Below, in pieces: positions 25,723 through 34,118 of a stretch of DNA of 64,000 bases. The stretch comes from Sphingobacteriales bacterium 44-61 (GTDB lineage Bacteria > Bacteroidota > Bacteroidia > Chitinophagales > Chitinophagaceae). Where the stretch lies: contig MKTW01000012.1 in the NCBI GenBank assembly GCA_001898405.1, forward strand, positions 62,001 to 126,000, in the 5' to 3' direction. Under the pieces are notes generated by a model, which was given only the letters and a program-made list of their open reading frames with translations, made no database searches and had not been told where the DNA came from. The translations under genes were made by a program, and so were the position numbers. Each line of letters opens with the position of its first letter. Positions within the stretch are counted from its first letter, which is position 1.

Positions 25723-27909
25723 TTATTTCAAAAAGCTGCTGCCCAATGACGGTATGGAGGGCCCGGCTGAATTAAAACCGCCTTTCACACTTATTTCTAC
25801 CTCTCCAAGGGTTATGCCTGCTTTGCCTCCCCACGGAGCATCGTCTTTCTCACCTGTTGATTTATTTTCAGTTGAAGTCATTGTCTCTTTCACCTCTGCA
25901 CCTGCTTCTCCTTTTACTATCAAATCCACCGGGTTCATGTTGCCGTCAAACTTGATGGTAGTTTCGACTGTTGCGCCTATAGAGGCCTTGAGGTTTTTAG
26001 TGAGCTCAAATTCTTTATCCTTACCAGCCTTGGCAGATATGCTATGACCTGTCGTTTCCCAGGTTACTGGGTCCACACTGCGTTCATAAGCAAATGATCC
26101 TGCTTTAAAATCGGCATAGACTGACCAGCCATTGCAGTCCATTTTTCCTCCGGTTACAGCAAGGTCAATCCCAAAATCTAATTCACAATGTTCTCTCTCC
26201 CATACCTGTATTTTTCCTCTTGTGGTATTATCTTCTTTTAAATGATCGTTACAGGGTTTCGAGAACCCTCCATCTACATTGAAAGGAAAAAGCGGCCAGG
26301 CAAAACTTTTCAAGCTGGTCAGGTAGCCAACGTATGCCTGGTAGTTGACCGGTGTGGGGTCCTGCATTGATTGCATTACGATGGTGTTCCAGAAAAGATA
26401 TTCCTGCAAACGCTGGTTAAGCAGATCTTCTATTTTTTGGATGAATTGATTATTTATTCCGGCAATTTCTTTCAGCCATTTTGCCTGTCTTTCCTGCCTT
26501 AATGTACATAGCTCCTTTTCAATCTGCATCAGCCGGGCATTTTCAGCATCCTTTCCTTCGCCGCCGTCCAGTTTTCCCTGCTCCTTTACCAACGCATTTA
26601 TCTTGTTGTCGAAATCCGTTTTCAATGCCTGCTTCAATTCATTCTCCCGGTTCGCCCTGTTTTCAGATTCTGTTTTCATCCGGCTGTAGTACGACTTGCT
26701 GTATTGCGGATTGTCGATACCTGCCAGCATTACTGCCCCCTGTAGATGAAAAGGATTGGTGAGCGATGCTTTCATATCCTGTACAGATTTTGCAAACCCC
26801 GGTTTTCCTGCATTGGCCATCGTTTGCTGTATTTGCGCCATCCTCTTAGTCTGGTTATCCATGACCTGCTTTTCGTATTGCTTCGAAAATTCCCTGCCTG
26901 TTTTTCTTGCTTCGTCTATGGTAGCATCAAGATTTTTAAAATAAGCATTGATCGCAGGATATGCACTTACCGCTTCTTCATAAGACGAAGGGATCTCGGG
27001 CACAACAAACCGCTTGGTAATGCTATGGTCTTTATAATATTTTTGGAACCTGGGACGGATTAAACCGGTCAGGTCTATTTGTGGTGCTACCTGCTGCAAC
27101 AGGTTTACCAGTTCTGTCGTAACTCCCCCGTTTTGAATGGCTTTTTGGGCATATCCGGCACAGGCAGCATTATCGCCCTGCTGGCGTGCTATGAGCGCCA
27201 TGGAACGTTGGGCCTCGGCATTGGCAGTGTCTTTGCCTATGGACAATAACAGGTTTTGTTTGGCTTTGTCTGTATAACCAAGACTTAAATATGCCTGCCC
27301 GATATTATTAAGCAATGTGCTGCTTCCGGGTACAAATTTTTGAGTATATAACAGCAGCGGCAACGATTTATGTGCATACCCCGAAATGGTGAGAAGGGCG
27401 CCAAGATTATTGAGCGAAAGATAGTCGGTAGGATCGGTGATACAGGCATTTTCAAGCAGGTACAATGCTTTGTCTAGCTCATTATTGGCCCAATAGAACA
27501 TGGCAAATTGCCCGGTTTGCTTGCCTTTGCCCAATAGCTTTTGTACGGCTTTTACGTTATCGGGCTTCATTGCCGCCTCTGTTTGTGAAAAAATGGGTTT
27601 TAAATAAGCTACCAGTTTTTCTTTGCTGACAGGGGTTGCGGGTATTGCTAATGTAGAAACCGTAGCAGGGATTTTATTGGGATCGCCCATGGGCATCATG
27701 GCCACACCGGAAGCATTGGCCTGCTGCATATTTTTCTGGGCAGTTTGCATGGTTTTATCAACCCCCATTTTTTCCAGCATGGCTCTTTGCTCGGGAGTCA
27801 TGTTTTTTTTCAACTCCTCCATTTTCTTCATGGCATCTTCCATGCTTTTATCTTTTTGTGCCGCCGCCATTATAGGCAGTATAAGAAGGAGAGCGAGTAT
27901 GTGTTTCAT
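25723..27909 (-). CDS. Secreted TPR / coiled-coil / beta-domain protein of unknown function (cassette A)
   Basis: The 728-residue protein has a signal peptide (1-17) and a Lys/Glu/Met-rich helical stretch (20-65). TPR repeats follow (about 120-275), then a long helical, coiled-coil-prone middle (about 310-510). The C-terminal ~200 residues are beta-rich and acidic/Gly-rich (after a Cys/His-containing stretch near 560). I do not recognise the family. The same order of parts appears in the truncated gene at 62356-64000, which looks like a paralogue. It lies 37 bp downstream of the gene at 27947-29803 and is probably cotranscribed with it from the promoter block at 29841-29918. A periplasmic or surface scaffold is possible; nothing points to catalysis. 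Confidence 0.7.
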   Translation of the reverse strand: MKHILALLLILPIMAAAQKDKSMEDAMKKMEELKKNMTPEQRAMLEKMGVDKTMQTAQKNMQQANASGVAMMPMGDPNKIPATVSTLAIPATPVSKEKLVAYLKPIFSQTEAAMKPDNVKAVQKLLGKGKQTGQFAMFYWANNELDKALYLLENACITDPTDYLSLNNLGALLTISGYAHKSLPLLLYTQKFVPGSSTLLNNIGQAYLSLGYTDKAKQNLLLSIGKDTANAEAQRSMALIARQQGDNAACAGYAQKAIQNGGVTTELVNLLQQVAPQIDLTGLIRPRFQKYYKDHSITKRFVVPEIPSSYEEAVSAYPAINAYFKNLDATIDEARKTGREFSKQYEKQVMDNQTKRMAQIQQTMANAGKPGFAKSVQDMKASLTNPFHLQGAVMLAGIDNPQYSKSYYSRMKTESENRANRENELKQALKTDFDNKINALVKEQGKLDGGEGKDAENARLMQIEKELCTLRQERQAKWLKEIAGINNQFIQKIEDLLNQRLQEYLFWNTIVMQSMQDPTPVNYQAYVGYLTSLKSFAWPLFPFNVDGGFSKPCNDHLKEDNTTRGKIQVWEREHCELDFGIDLAVTGGKMDCNGWSVYADFKAGSFAYERSVDPVTWETTGHSISAKAGKDKEFELTKNLKASIGATVETTIKFDGNMNPVDLIVKGEAGAEVKETMTSTENKSTGEKDDAPWGGKAGITLGEVEISVKGGFNSAGPSIPSLGSSFLK

Positions 27910-27946
27910 CTGTATATTTTTATTATTTGAATAGATGTCGATCTGG

Positions 27947-29803
27947 TTATTTTACTGGTGTACCGCTTTTTACATAAATATTGCTGATGTAAATTTTTTC
28001 GCTGCCGGAATACCAACCATATCGTTTAAAAGTTTTCCCGGCAGGCAATACATTATCGTCGTGCATTACTTCTTTGCCGTTTACTGTTACTTTTACTGCC
28101 GCACCGTTTATGTCAATACTTACATGCGTTGCTTCATTTGTTTTTATATTCGTTAACCTTACATCGGTAAGGGTTTCATTGTATGCTACTTCCATAAACC
28201 GTTTGCTGGTTTGCGATTCCCCACTCGGGGCGAGATTAAATTGAAACCCATTCCGGTTCATATCATGCAAGTCAATTGAATTATATTTCTTGTTATCATA
28301 AGTATCCAATCTGAAAGTAACTGGTGTTCTTTTGTTGGACATATCGCTGCTGAAATACACATCATAGCTGATGCTAAAGCTGATCGGAAGCGGTTTAGTA
28401 AAGTCGGGATAGAAGGTGAAATCATTGGGTATAATGATCCATTTGCCCTGCTGGCCATTCAGGGTTTTCAATGTTGCATTCGCAAAATCATGACCATTAT
28501 GTCCATACGTATGCCAGCCTTTTGCAGAAAAAGCGCCAGGTTGATGACCCTCAAAGTCTTCATACAGGATAGTAAAGGGGTCTTTGTTTTTTGTAGCAGT
28601 TGCTGCAGAAACAGTTGCGGGTGCCGATATATTATTACCTGAAGATTTCGCTGGTGCATTTACCGGTGTATATGCAACGCTCTTCATCGCTTCAGGCTGC
28701 GACAGCCATTTGGCAGCGTAATCAAAATTAAAATTGCGCAACAGGGTATTTACAAAATAATCTCTTCCTGAAGTGAATTGGGGATCGAATTGTGACAGGT
28801 TACCCACCATACTTCCATTATCCGAAAAATTCATGTACAGCCACATTGGCTTATCTGTCTTTGACTGGTCGATCGTTTGTTTGGTGGCGGCTACAAGGAC
28901 CCGGTACTCTGGGAACGTTTTGCTGACCGGCAGACCGTTGATGATGCTTTCGGGATTTAAAACAGCATGACCAGCCTCATCTTCCAGCATGGCATACTGT
29001 TCTTTTAGTTTGGTTGTTTCATTATAATAAGGTTTCAAGCGGTCCAGGGTTTGCTGCAGGGTTCTCATTACGTAGGAATTTTTTTGTGCAATGCCCGGGT
29101 AAGCAGCCAGTTGCTGATTGATATACTTCACAGCGTCTTTTACCAGTACGGGTTTAAAAGGCCATTCACCATTTTTTGCAATCACGACGCCAATCCCGTT
29201 AAGCGGCCTTCCGTTGTCGTGATAGTGATCGAGATAGGTACGGTAAGTATATAACTGAGGTAAGATCCGCTTATCAATGCCTTCGGATTTTAATTGATCA
29301 TCAGTATCTCCTGTACTGAGTTGTGCCCGTTCGGCAAAAAGATACAATCCGTCCGGGTTGAACCCACCCTTTATGTAATCACCGGGAAAATTATTAAAGC
29401 CAAGTCCCATATAGAGCCCATGCTCACCATCGGTGTATAGCTTACCGTTTTTGTAAATGGCAGGGAACCCGGCTAACTGGATGCCGTAAGTGTGCAGTGC
29501 CGGTGCTTCAAGAGGCCACCAACGACTGTTATCTTTGAATACATACCTCATGACAACTCCCTTTGGCAATACAGATTGTTTTACCCAATTGAACAGCATA
29601 TCCTCTGCCTGCTGCTGCCATACACTATAACTGGTGCCAGGAGCATATTGATCTTTTATTGGTTTGTAGGCCTGCTGTTTTGGTGCATTAAGCAGGTATC
29701 TCCAATCCAGTATAGAATCTCTGCTCAGTTCGGTATCGGTGCGCTGGGCCCGGGTGGTGCATACAGCAAGAAGCAGCGTTATTATCGCTATCAGTTTTTT
29801 CAT
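27947..29803 (-). CDS. Secreted protein with C-terminal lectin-like beta-sandwich, unknown function (cassette A)
   Basis: The 618-residue protein has a signal peptide (1-19). A unique region follows (about 30-375), then a Thr/Ala/Ser-rich linker. The C-terminal ~210 residues have the pattern of a concanavalin/LamG-like or DUF1080-like beta-sandwich, from YEDFEGHQPGAF to the final strand. The 30-375 region shows scattered similarity to the protein at 61141-62328, most clearly near its end (NPQF- and DPQF-containing segments before a conserved LL.NF.FD.. helix). That neighbour also sits beside a TPR protein. The gene is first of a two-gene operon and has the promoter block shared with 36320. 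Function unknown; carbohydrate or surface binding is a guess from the sandwich domain. Confidence 0.68.
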   Translation of the reverse strand: MKKLIAIITLLLAVCTTRAQRTDTELSRDSILDWRYLLNAPKQQAYKPIKDQYAPGTSYSVWQQQAEDMLFNWVKQSVLPKGVVMRYVFKDNSRWWPLEAPALHTYGIQLAGFPAIYKNGKLYTDGEHGLYMGLGFNNFPGDYIKGGFNPDGLYLFAERAQLSTGDTDDQLKSEGIDKRILPQLYTYRTYLDHYHDNGRPLNGIGVVIAKNGEWPFKPVLVKDAVKYINQQLAAYPGIAQKNSYVMRTLQQTLDRLKPYYNETTKLKEQYAMLEDEAGHAVLNPESIINGLPVSKTFPEYRVLVAATKQTIDQSKTDKPMWLYMNFSDNGSMVGNLSQFDPQFTSGRDYFVNTLLRNFNFDYAAKWLSQPEAMKSVAYTPVNAPAKSSGNNISAPATVSAATATKNKDPFTILYEDFEGHQPGAFSAKGWHTYGHNGHDFANATLKTLNGQQGKWIIIPNDFTFYPDFTKPLPISFSISYDVYFSSDMSNKRTPVTFRLDTYDNKKYNSIDLHDMNRNGFQFNLAPSGESQTSKRFMEVAYNETLTDVRLTNIKTNEATHVSIDINGAAVKVTVNGKEVMHDDNVLPAGKTFKRYGWYSGSEKIYISNIYVKSGTPVK

Positions 29804-30107
29804 TGTATAATGAAAGGGGTTTGCATTTACTCAGACAGCATAAAAGTATAATGGAGCAGCAGCCGGCACAATCATTAAAAAAGATGAGTTTTCAGAAAAA
29901 TCATTAAAAAAGAGGATAGGAATCAAACCGGTCTGATCATTAATTTGAAATAGGAGAGGGGCGGGTTTGCCGGTGTGTTCACCTTTGCTTGGTCATAGGA
30001 TAACAAAATATAAAAAAACACATAATTAAAAGCAGACCAATACTTTCAGCGGTTATATACTAAAGGGAGCTATTTACAGTGCATAAGATTTGGTTGCCGA
30101 AGTCAGT
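29804..30107. other. 304-bp intergenic region upstream of cassette A
   Basis: The left half holds the promoter block described at 29841-29918. The right half (29920-30107) is AT-rich, contains another ATCATTAA copy near 29936-29943, and has no gene or clear hairpin. The thioredoxin gene ends at its right border. Confidence 0.6.
29841..29918 (-). promoter_or_regulatory. Promoter with two tandem 20-bp elements, shared with 36122-36209
   Basis: On the minus strand a -33-like ATTG (29872-29869), exactly 20 bases, and a -7-like TACTTTTA (29848-29841) precede the gene starting at 29803. This matches the spacing of Bacteroidota promoters (TTTG, about 20, TAnnTTTG). Directly upstream, and overlapping the -33, are two elements with core AATCAT-TAAAAAAG (plus-strand reading) at 29870-29889 and 29899-29918, 29 bp apart. 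The second, AATCATTAAAAAAGAGGATA, recurs exactly at 36122-36141 on the other strand. The position suits binding by an activator. Confidence 0.7.
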
Positions 30108-30401
30108 TTAAAGATTTTCCCTGATCAGGCGTTCCAGGTCATTAGCTGAAGAAACACCGGATTGTCTCCACCGGACTTCTCCTTTTTTAAAGAGAATTAA
30201 AGTAGGAACCCCACGGATGCCAAACTCGACGGCCGTTTGAGGGCTTTTGTCTACATCGATCTTGATGATGGAAGCACGATCTCCCACCCGTTGTTTGACT
30301 TCCTGTAAAATAGGGGCCTGGGTTTTGCAGGGGCCACACCATTCAGCAAAAAAATCGACCAATACTGGCTTATCCTGTCCGATCACTTCCTGGAATGTCA
30401 T
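30108..30401 (-). CDS. Thioredoxin
   Basis: The 97-residue protein has a classical thioredoxin fold with active site WCGPCK (Cys22, Cys25) and the cis-proline GVPTLI. It is slightly shorter than the usual ~105 residues but complete. There is no signal peptide, so it is cytosolic. It is last in a three-gene operon with a DUF2490 protein (18 bp upstream) and a sulfide:quinone-oxidoreductase-like flavoprotein. In that setting it may reduce persulfides or sulfur carriers rather than serve as the general housekeeping thioredoxin. Confidence 0.93.
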   Translation of the reverse strand: MTFQEVIGQDKPVLVDFFAEWCGPCKTQAPILQEVKQRVGDRASIIKIDVDKSPQTAVEFGIRGVPTLILFKKGEVRWRQSGVSSANDLERLIRENL

Positions 30402-30419
30402 ATTGTGTTTTTTATCGTA

Positions 30420-31142
30420 TTAATTGGGTAAGTCAAAAGTAATATTCAGCATGAGGTTGTTTTCTTTTAACCAGTTTGTGCCCGATAGTGGCAAACGGTT
30501 TATGTAAATGTAACCAAACTCTGCTTTCAGCTGAGATAAACATTTACATTCAAAATGGGTCCCCAGGCGATTGTGGTCCACAAGATGACCCGGTTGAACG
30601 CCAGCAGCATTCACAAAGACCTCATCATAAAGCAGGAAGGACAATCCTGGTTTGATGTTGTATTGCAAGCCTGCCCGGTTTCGCCATCTGACGATGTTCC
30701 TTGATTGGTTGCTTAGTATCCGGTATTCAATAGCGTTCCGGTTGATCAGGCTAAAACGAGCGAAAAGGTCTTTTTGCCAAAGCGCTGCTATTGAAAACCT
30801 GGTTTCTTTCGCTGGTGCATATATTTCATCTTCGGCTTTTTCAATAATGCGATAATGGCTGAAGCTGGCAAACGGCGATATCGAAATTTTCAGCTCATTA
30901 GCAGGCAGATAATGTATCCAGGTCCTTAAGGAGTACATCAGGTTGTGGCCTAAGATCATGTGATCGGTAAAGCCGCTCTGTCTTCTGTGCTGCACTTCAA
31001 TATCAGCTGTTAACTGTGTCGATACTTTATAAGCCATCGTTCCCCTGAACCATGCATTGTTTTTTGCTTGCGCGAATATATCGGCATTGAAAAAACAAAT
31101 CAATGTGAGCAGAGATAGTAATTTGAGTACGCTTGTTGTCAT
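30420..31142 (-). CDS. DUF2490-type outer-membrane beta-barrel protein
   Basis: The 240-residue protein starts at the ATG at 31142, directly before a signal peptide (hydrophobic core about 5-22). An upstream alternative at 31241 would overlap the flavoprotein gene and precede the signal. The mature part consists of alternating beta-strands with aromatic girdles (LGHNLMYSLRTW, WRNRAGLQY, GYIYINRLP) and a final strand ending in Phe, as in the DUF2490 family of outer-membrane proteins, whose function is not established. It sits between SQR-like and thioredoxin genes. Confidence 0.75.
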   Translation of the reverse strand: MTTSVLKLLSLLTLICFFNADIFAQAKNNAWFRGTMAYKVSTQLTADIEVQHRRQSGFTDHMILGHNLMYSLRTWIHYLPANELKISISPFASFSHYRIIEKAEDEIYAPAKETRFSIAALWQKDLFARFSLINRNAIEYRILSNQSRNIVRWRNRAGLQYNIKPGLSFLLYDEVFVNAAGVQPGHLVDHNRLGTHFECKCLSQLKAEFGYIYINRLPLSGTNWLKENNLMLNITFDLPN

Positions 31143-31165
31143 GTTATCTGAACCCTGGGAGGCCT

Positions 31166-32419
31166 TTACATCTTTCCTTTCATCATCCTGTTCCAGTACA
31201 TATAAGGCAGCATGTATTTTTTCAGCAACCATAACCGCCAATGTTCTTTATCACTATTACTGATAAGCAGGTATCTCAGCATGGGGTCAGGTGTAAATTC
31301 ATTTTTGTAGTTGAACTCGGCCAGCACCATTTTCCCATATCCTGTTACCAGCGGGCAGGAGGAGTATCCTTCATAAGATATGTTGTCTGCAGGACTGCCA
31401 TTTAACAACTTCAGTAAATTGTCTACAACTACAGGCGCTTGCTTGCGGATGGCGGCACCTGTTTTTGCAGTAGGCAATGCTGCTACATCGCCGAGGCCAA
31501 AGATGTTGGAATAGGTTTTATGTTGCAGACTGTTGTTGTCAACGTCAAGCCAGCCTCCGCTGTTTGAAAGACCGGAATCACGTATAAATCCCGGAGCGGC
31601 TTGTGGAGGCGCCAGGTGGAGAAAGTCGAAAGGAACTTCAATGAGACCTTCAGCTGTAACGGTACTTCCTTTTATTATATCCGGCGGCTGGGGTTTGTCA
31701 GGAGGTGTGGTGTCTCTGAAGTATACCAGCTTCCGGGCTGCATCTATTTTTACAGGTGTATGAAAAAGGCGGAGATCAACATTGTACCGGTTGATTACTT
31801 TCATAAGAGTGTCTGCAATGGTTTTTACGCCAAATATGACCGTTCCCGGTGTAGCAAAGACTATATTGGTCTTATCTGCCAAACCTTTCTGCCGCAAATA
31901 ATCCGCTGCCAGGTACATGGCTTTTTGAGGAGCGCCACCGCATTTGATCGGGGTGGCCGGTTGTGTAAAAATGGCATTGCCTCCTTTGAATGCCTGCAGG
32001 AGTTTCCAGGTGTGCTCAGGATCGATATAATTGCTGCATACTATCCCTTTATCCAATGCTTCCGATAATCCTTCGATCAGGGATAGGTCATAGACCAAAC
32101 CGGGAGCCAGCACCAGGTAATCATACCTGATTGTTCCATTTTTGGCTGTTATCACCTCATTGCTGTCCGGAGATACTTTTGTAACACGGTCCTTGATCCA
32201 GTCAACCCCTGCCGGTATTACCGAAGCTTCTTTTCTTATGGTCTTTCCCATAGCGTAAGTGCCTGCACCAACAAGCGTGAATGCCGGCTGATAATAATGG
32301 GTTTCTGAAGGCTCAATGATGGCAATAGATAAAGCAGGACGCTTTCTTTTCAGTTGAGCGGAAACCATAATGCCGGCAGTGCCGCCACCGACGATCAATA
32401 TTTGGTAATTCGTTTTCAT
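31166..32419 (-). CDS. Sulfide:quinone oxidoreductase-like FAD flavoprotein
   Basis: The 417-residue protein starts at the ATG at 32419; a TTG two codons earlier is less likely. It has an N-terminal FAD-binding GGGTAG motif, the second FAD contact IFGLGDVA, and cysteines at 128, 160 (PIKCGGAP) and 355 (YSSCPLVTGYG). The latter two fit the redox-active pair that carries the persulfide in SQR enzymes. Positions 128/160/356 are those known from the Acidithiobacillus enzyme, although I matched them by count, not alignment. The C-terminal ~30 residues are amphipathic and could touch the membrane. Expected reaction: sulfide oxidation with transfer of electrons to quinone. It heads an operon with DUF2490 and thioredoxin genes. 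Confidence 0.85.
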   Translation of the reverse strand: MKTNYQILIVGGGTAGIMVSAQLKRKRPALSIAIIEPSETHYYQPAFTLVGAGTYAMGKTIRKEASVIPAGVDWIKDRVTKVSPDSNEVITAKNGTIRYDYLVLAPGLVYDLSLIEGLSEALDKGIVCSNYIDPEHTWKLLQAFKGGNAIFTQPATPIKCGGAPQKAMYLAADYLRQKGLADKTNIVFATPGTVIFGVKTIADTLMKVINRYNVDLRLFHTPVKIDAARKLVYFRDTTPPDKPQPPDIIKGSTVTAEGLIEVPFDFLHLAPPQAAPGFIRDSGLSNSGGWLDVDNNSLQHKTYSNIFGLGDVAALPTAKTGAAIRKQAPVVVDNLLKLLNGSPADNISYEGYSSCPLVTGYGKMVLAEFNYKNEFTPDPMLRYLLISNSDKEHWRLWLLKKYMLPYMYWNRMMKGKM

Positions 32420-32577
32420 CTGCAACCATATATAGATTATACAAAAGAAAAAGTAAAATTGCGTCGGTAAAAAGAGAAAGACGGTAACTTTAGTTACATA
32501 AAGAGTGTTTTCAGGAAAAGAGACCTCCTGGGCAGTAAACAGTCTGTAATCTCATTCAATTAAAAGAGGGATCCGGA

Positions 32578-33414
32578 ATGAACAATAAAATCGAGGTAGA
32601 AACCTTGCATCTTTTTCCTGTATTGGACAGCATGTTGATCGAATTGTTAGGGTCATTGACAAAGGAAGAATGGAATGCTCAAACAGTTGCCAGGCTTTGG
32701 AAAGTAAAAGATGTTGCTTCCCACTTACTGGATGGGAATTTAAGGGCTTTGTCAATATCAAGGGATGGCTATTTTGGTGAAAAACCTGAAAACGTAAATT
32801 CCTACGAGGACCTTGTTACTTTTTTAAACCAGCTGAATTTATCCTGGACGAATGCGACAAAGCGGCTAAGCCCGCAGGTATTGATCCGCCTTTTAGAGAT
32901 AACAGGAAAAGAATATTCAGCACATCTGCAAACATTAGGTCCTTTTGATAGCGCCGTGTTCTCAGTTGCCTGGGCAGGGCAGGAGGTGTCTCCAAACTGG
33001 TTTCATATTGCCAGGGAATACACTGAAAAATTTCTGCACCAGCAGCAGATCAGGGATGCTGTCGGGAAACCAGGGATCATGATCAAAGAATTATATTATC
33101 CTTTCCTGGATACATTCATGTATGCCTTCCCACATACTTTCAGGGATGTGCAAGCCGAAACAGGAACTATTGTGTCACTTAAGGTTTCCACAGATATTGG
33201 CGGTCAGTGGAGTATTGTGAAAATGGGCAATGGCTGGGAATTGAATAAAAATACTGATCTCAATCCCCGCACCCAGGTAACAATTGATCCTGATACAGCC
33301 TGGAAGCTGTTTTCGAAAAGCTGGAGGCCTGAGCAGGTCTCAGGTAAGGTTGAAATAGAGGGCGACCGGTTACTGGGTGAGCAGGCTTTAAAGATGGTTG
33401 CAGTAATGGCGTAA
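32578..33414 (+). CDS. DinB / mycothiol-dependent maleylpyruvate isomerase-like protein
   Basis: The 278-residue protein has an N-terminal DinB/MDMPI four-helix domain (about 10-165) with the WKVKDVASHLLDG motif and further His residues in WFHIAREYTEKFLHQQ that could form the metal triad. A C-terminal SCP2-like domain follows (about 180-278). The family includes thiol-dependent transferases and isomerases; substrates are mostly unknown, and mycothiol itself is not expected in Bacteroidota. It is a single gene, divergent from the flavoprotein operon, ending in a strong hairpin. Confidence 0.75.
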   Translation: MNNKIEVETLHLFPVLDSMLIELLGSLTKEEWNAQTVARLWKVKDVASHLLDGNLRALSISRDGYFGEKPENVNSYEDLVTFLNQLNLSWTNATKRLSPQVLIRLLEITGKEYSAHLQTLGPFDSAVFSVAWAGQEVSPNWFHIAREYTEKFLHQQQIRDAVGKPGIMIKELYYPFLDTFMYAFPHTFRDVQAETGTIVSLKVSTDIGGQWSIVKMGNGWELNKNTDLNPRTQVTIDPDTAWKLFSKSWRPEQVSGKVEIEGDRLLGEQALKMVAVMA

Positions 33415-33453
33415 AAGAATACGGCTTTTCGGAAAGCGTTAGTCGTATTCTTT
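33414..33453. terminator. Strong bidirectional hairpin terminator between convergent genes
   Basis: AAAGAATACG (33414-33423) pairs perfectly with CGTATTCTTT (33444-33453), and a nested GCTTT-TCGG-AAAGC hairpin (33424-33437) fills the loop. The stem is A-rich at one foot and T-rich at the other, so a T-run follows in both directions. It spans the gap between the DinB-like gene (stop 33412-33414) and the response regulator gene (stop 33452-33454). Confidence 0.82.
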
Positions 33454-34066
33454 ATATGAGCCCCTGCTTTGTCGCTTTACTGATCAGGATTGCCGTGTTT
33501 TTAGCATCAAATTTTTCCAGCAGGCTTTTGCGGTGGGTGTTGACGGTGGCAACGCTGATGAAAAGCTTCTCTGCTATCTCTGTATTGGTAAGCCCTTCTG
33601 CGATCAACTGCAGTACTTCTTTTTCCCTCCGGGTTATCAGTGGTATTTTATCATCCTGTTCTTTCAGTGAAAGGGCTGCTTCTGCGCTCAGGTAATTCTT
33701 GCCAGACATAACGATGGTGATTGCTTTGAGCAATTCCTCCTTGGTAGCATTTTTCAATATATAACCTGATGCGCCGTTTTCTGTCATGTTGCGGATAATG
33801 GCCTGTTGATTAAATGTGCTCAGGCCCAATACAAATACCGAGGGATATTTTTGCTTTACTTCCTTACACAGATCAATACCGCTTTTGTCGGGCAGGCTCA
33901 CATCCATCAGTATCACATCGGGCTGTTGTTGTTTCAGAAAACTAAGACAGGAAGCTGCATTGGTGGCATGGCCGATCCATTCAATATCCTTTTCGTTTTT
34001 TAATAATGAACGGATGCCTTCAATCACCATGTAATGATCATCTACTATGAATACAGATGCTTTCAT
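33452..34066 (-). CDS. NarL/LuxR-family response regulator
   Basis: The 204-residue protein starts at the ATG at 34066; a TTG just before is less likely. Its receiver domain (1-120) has the acidic pocket at Asp9-Asp10, phospho-acceptor Asp55 in LMDVSLPD and the Lys in GYILKN. A LuxR-type helix-turn-helix follows (about 138-204; ITRREKEVLQLIAEG, TNTEIAEKLFISVATVNTHR). The gene is 52 bp downstream of the TPR histidine kinase and is its partner. It is the prime candidate to bind the paired elements at 29870-29918 and 36122-36180, since NarL-type dimers bind short inverted or tandem sites. Confidence 0.93.
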   Translation of the reverse strand: MKASVFIVDDHYMVIEGIRSLLKNEKDIEWIGHATNAASCLSFLKQQQPDVILMDVSLPDKSGIDLCKEVKQKYPSVFVLGLSTFNQQAIIRNMTENGASGYILKNATKEELLKAITIVMSGKNYLSAEAALSLKEQDDKIPLITRREKEVLQLIAEGLTNTEIAEKLFISVATVNTHRKSLLEKFDAKNTAILISKATKQGLI

Positions 34067-34118
34067 CAATAAAATAAAAAGTCAAAAACTGAAAGCAGTT
34101 TATTGAAGTTAACGCTAC

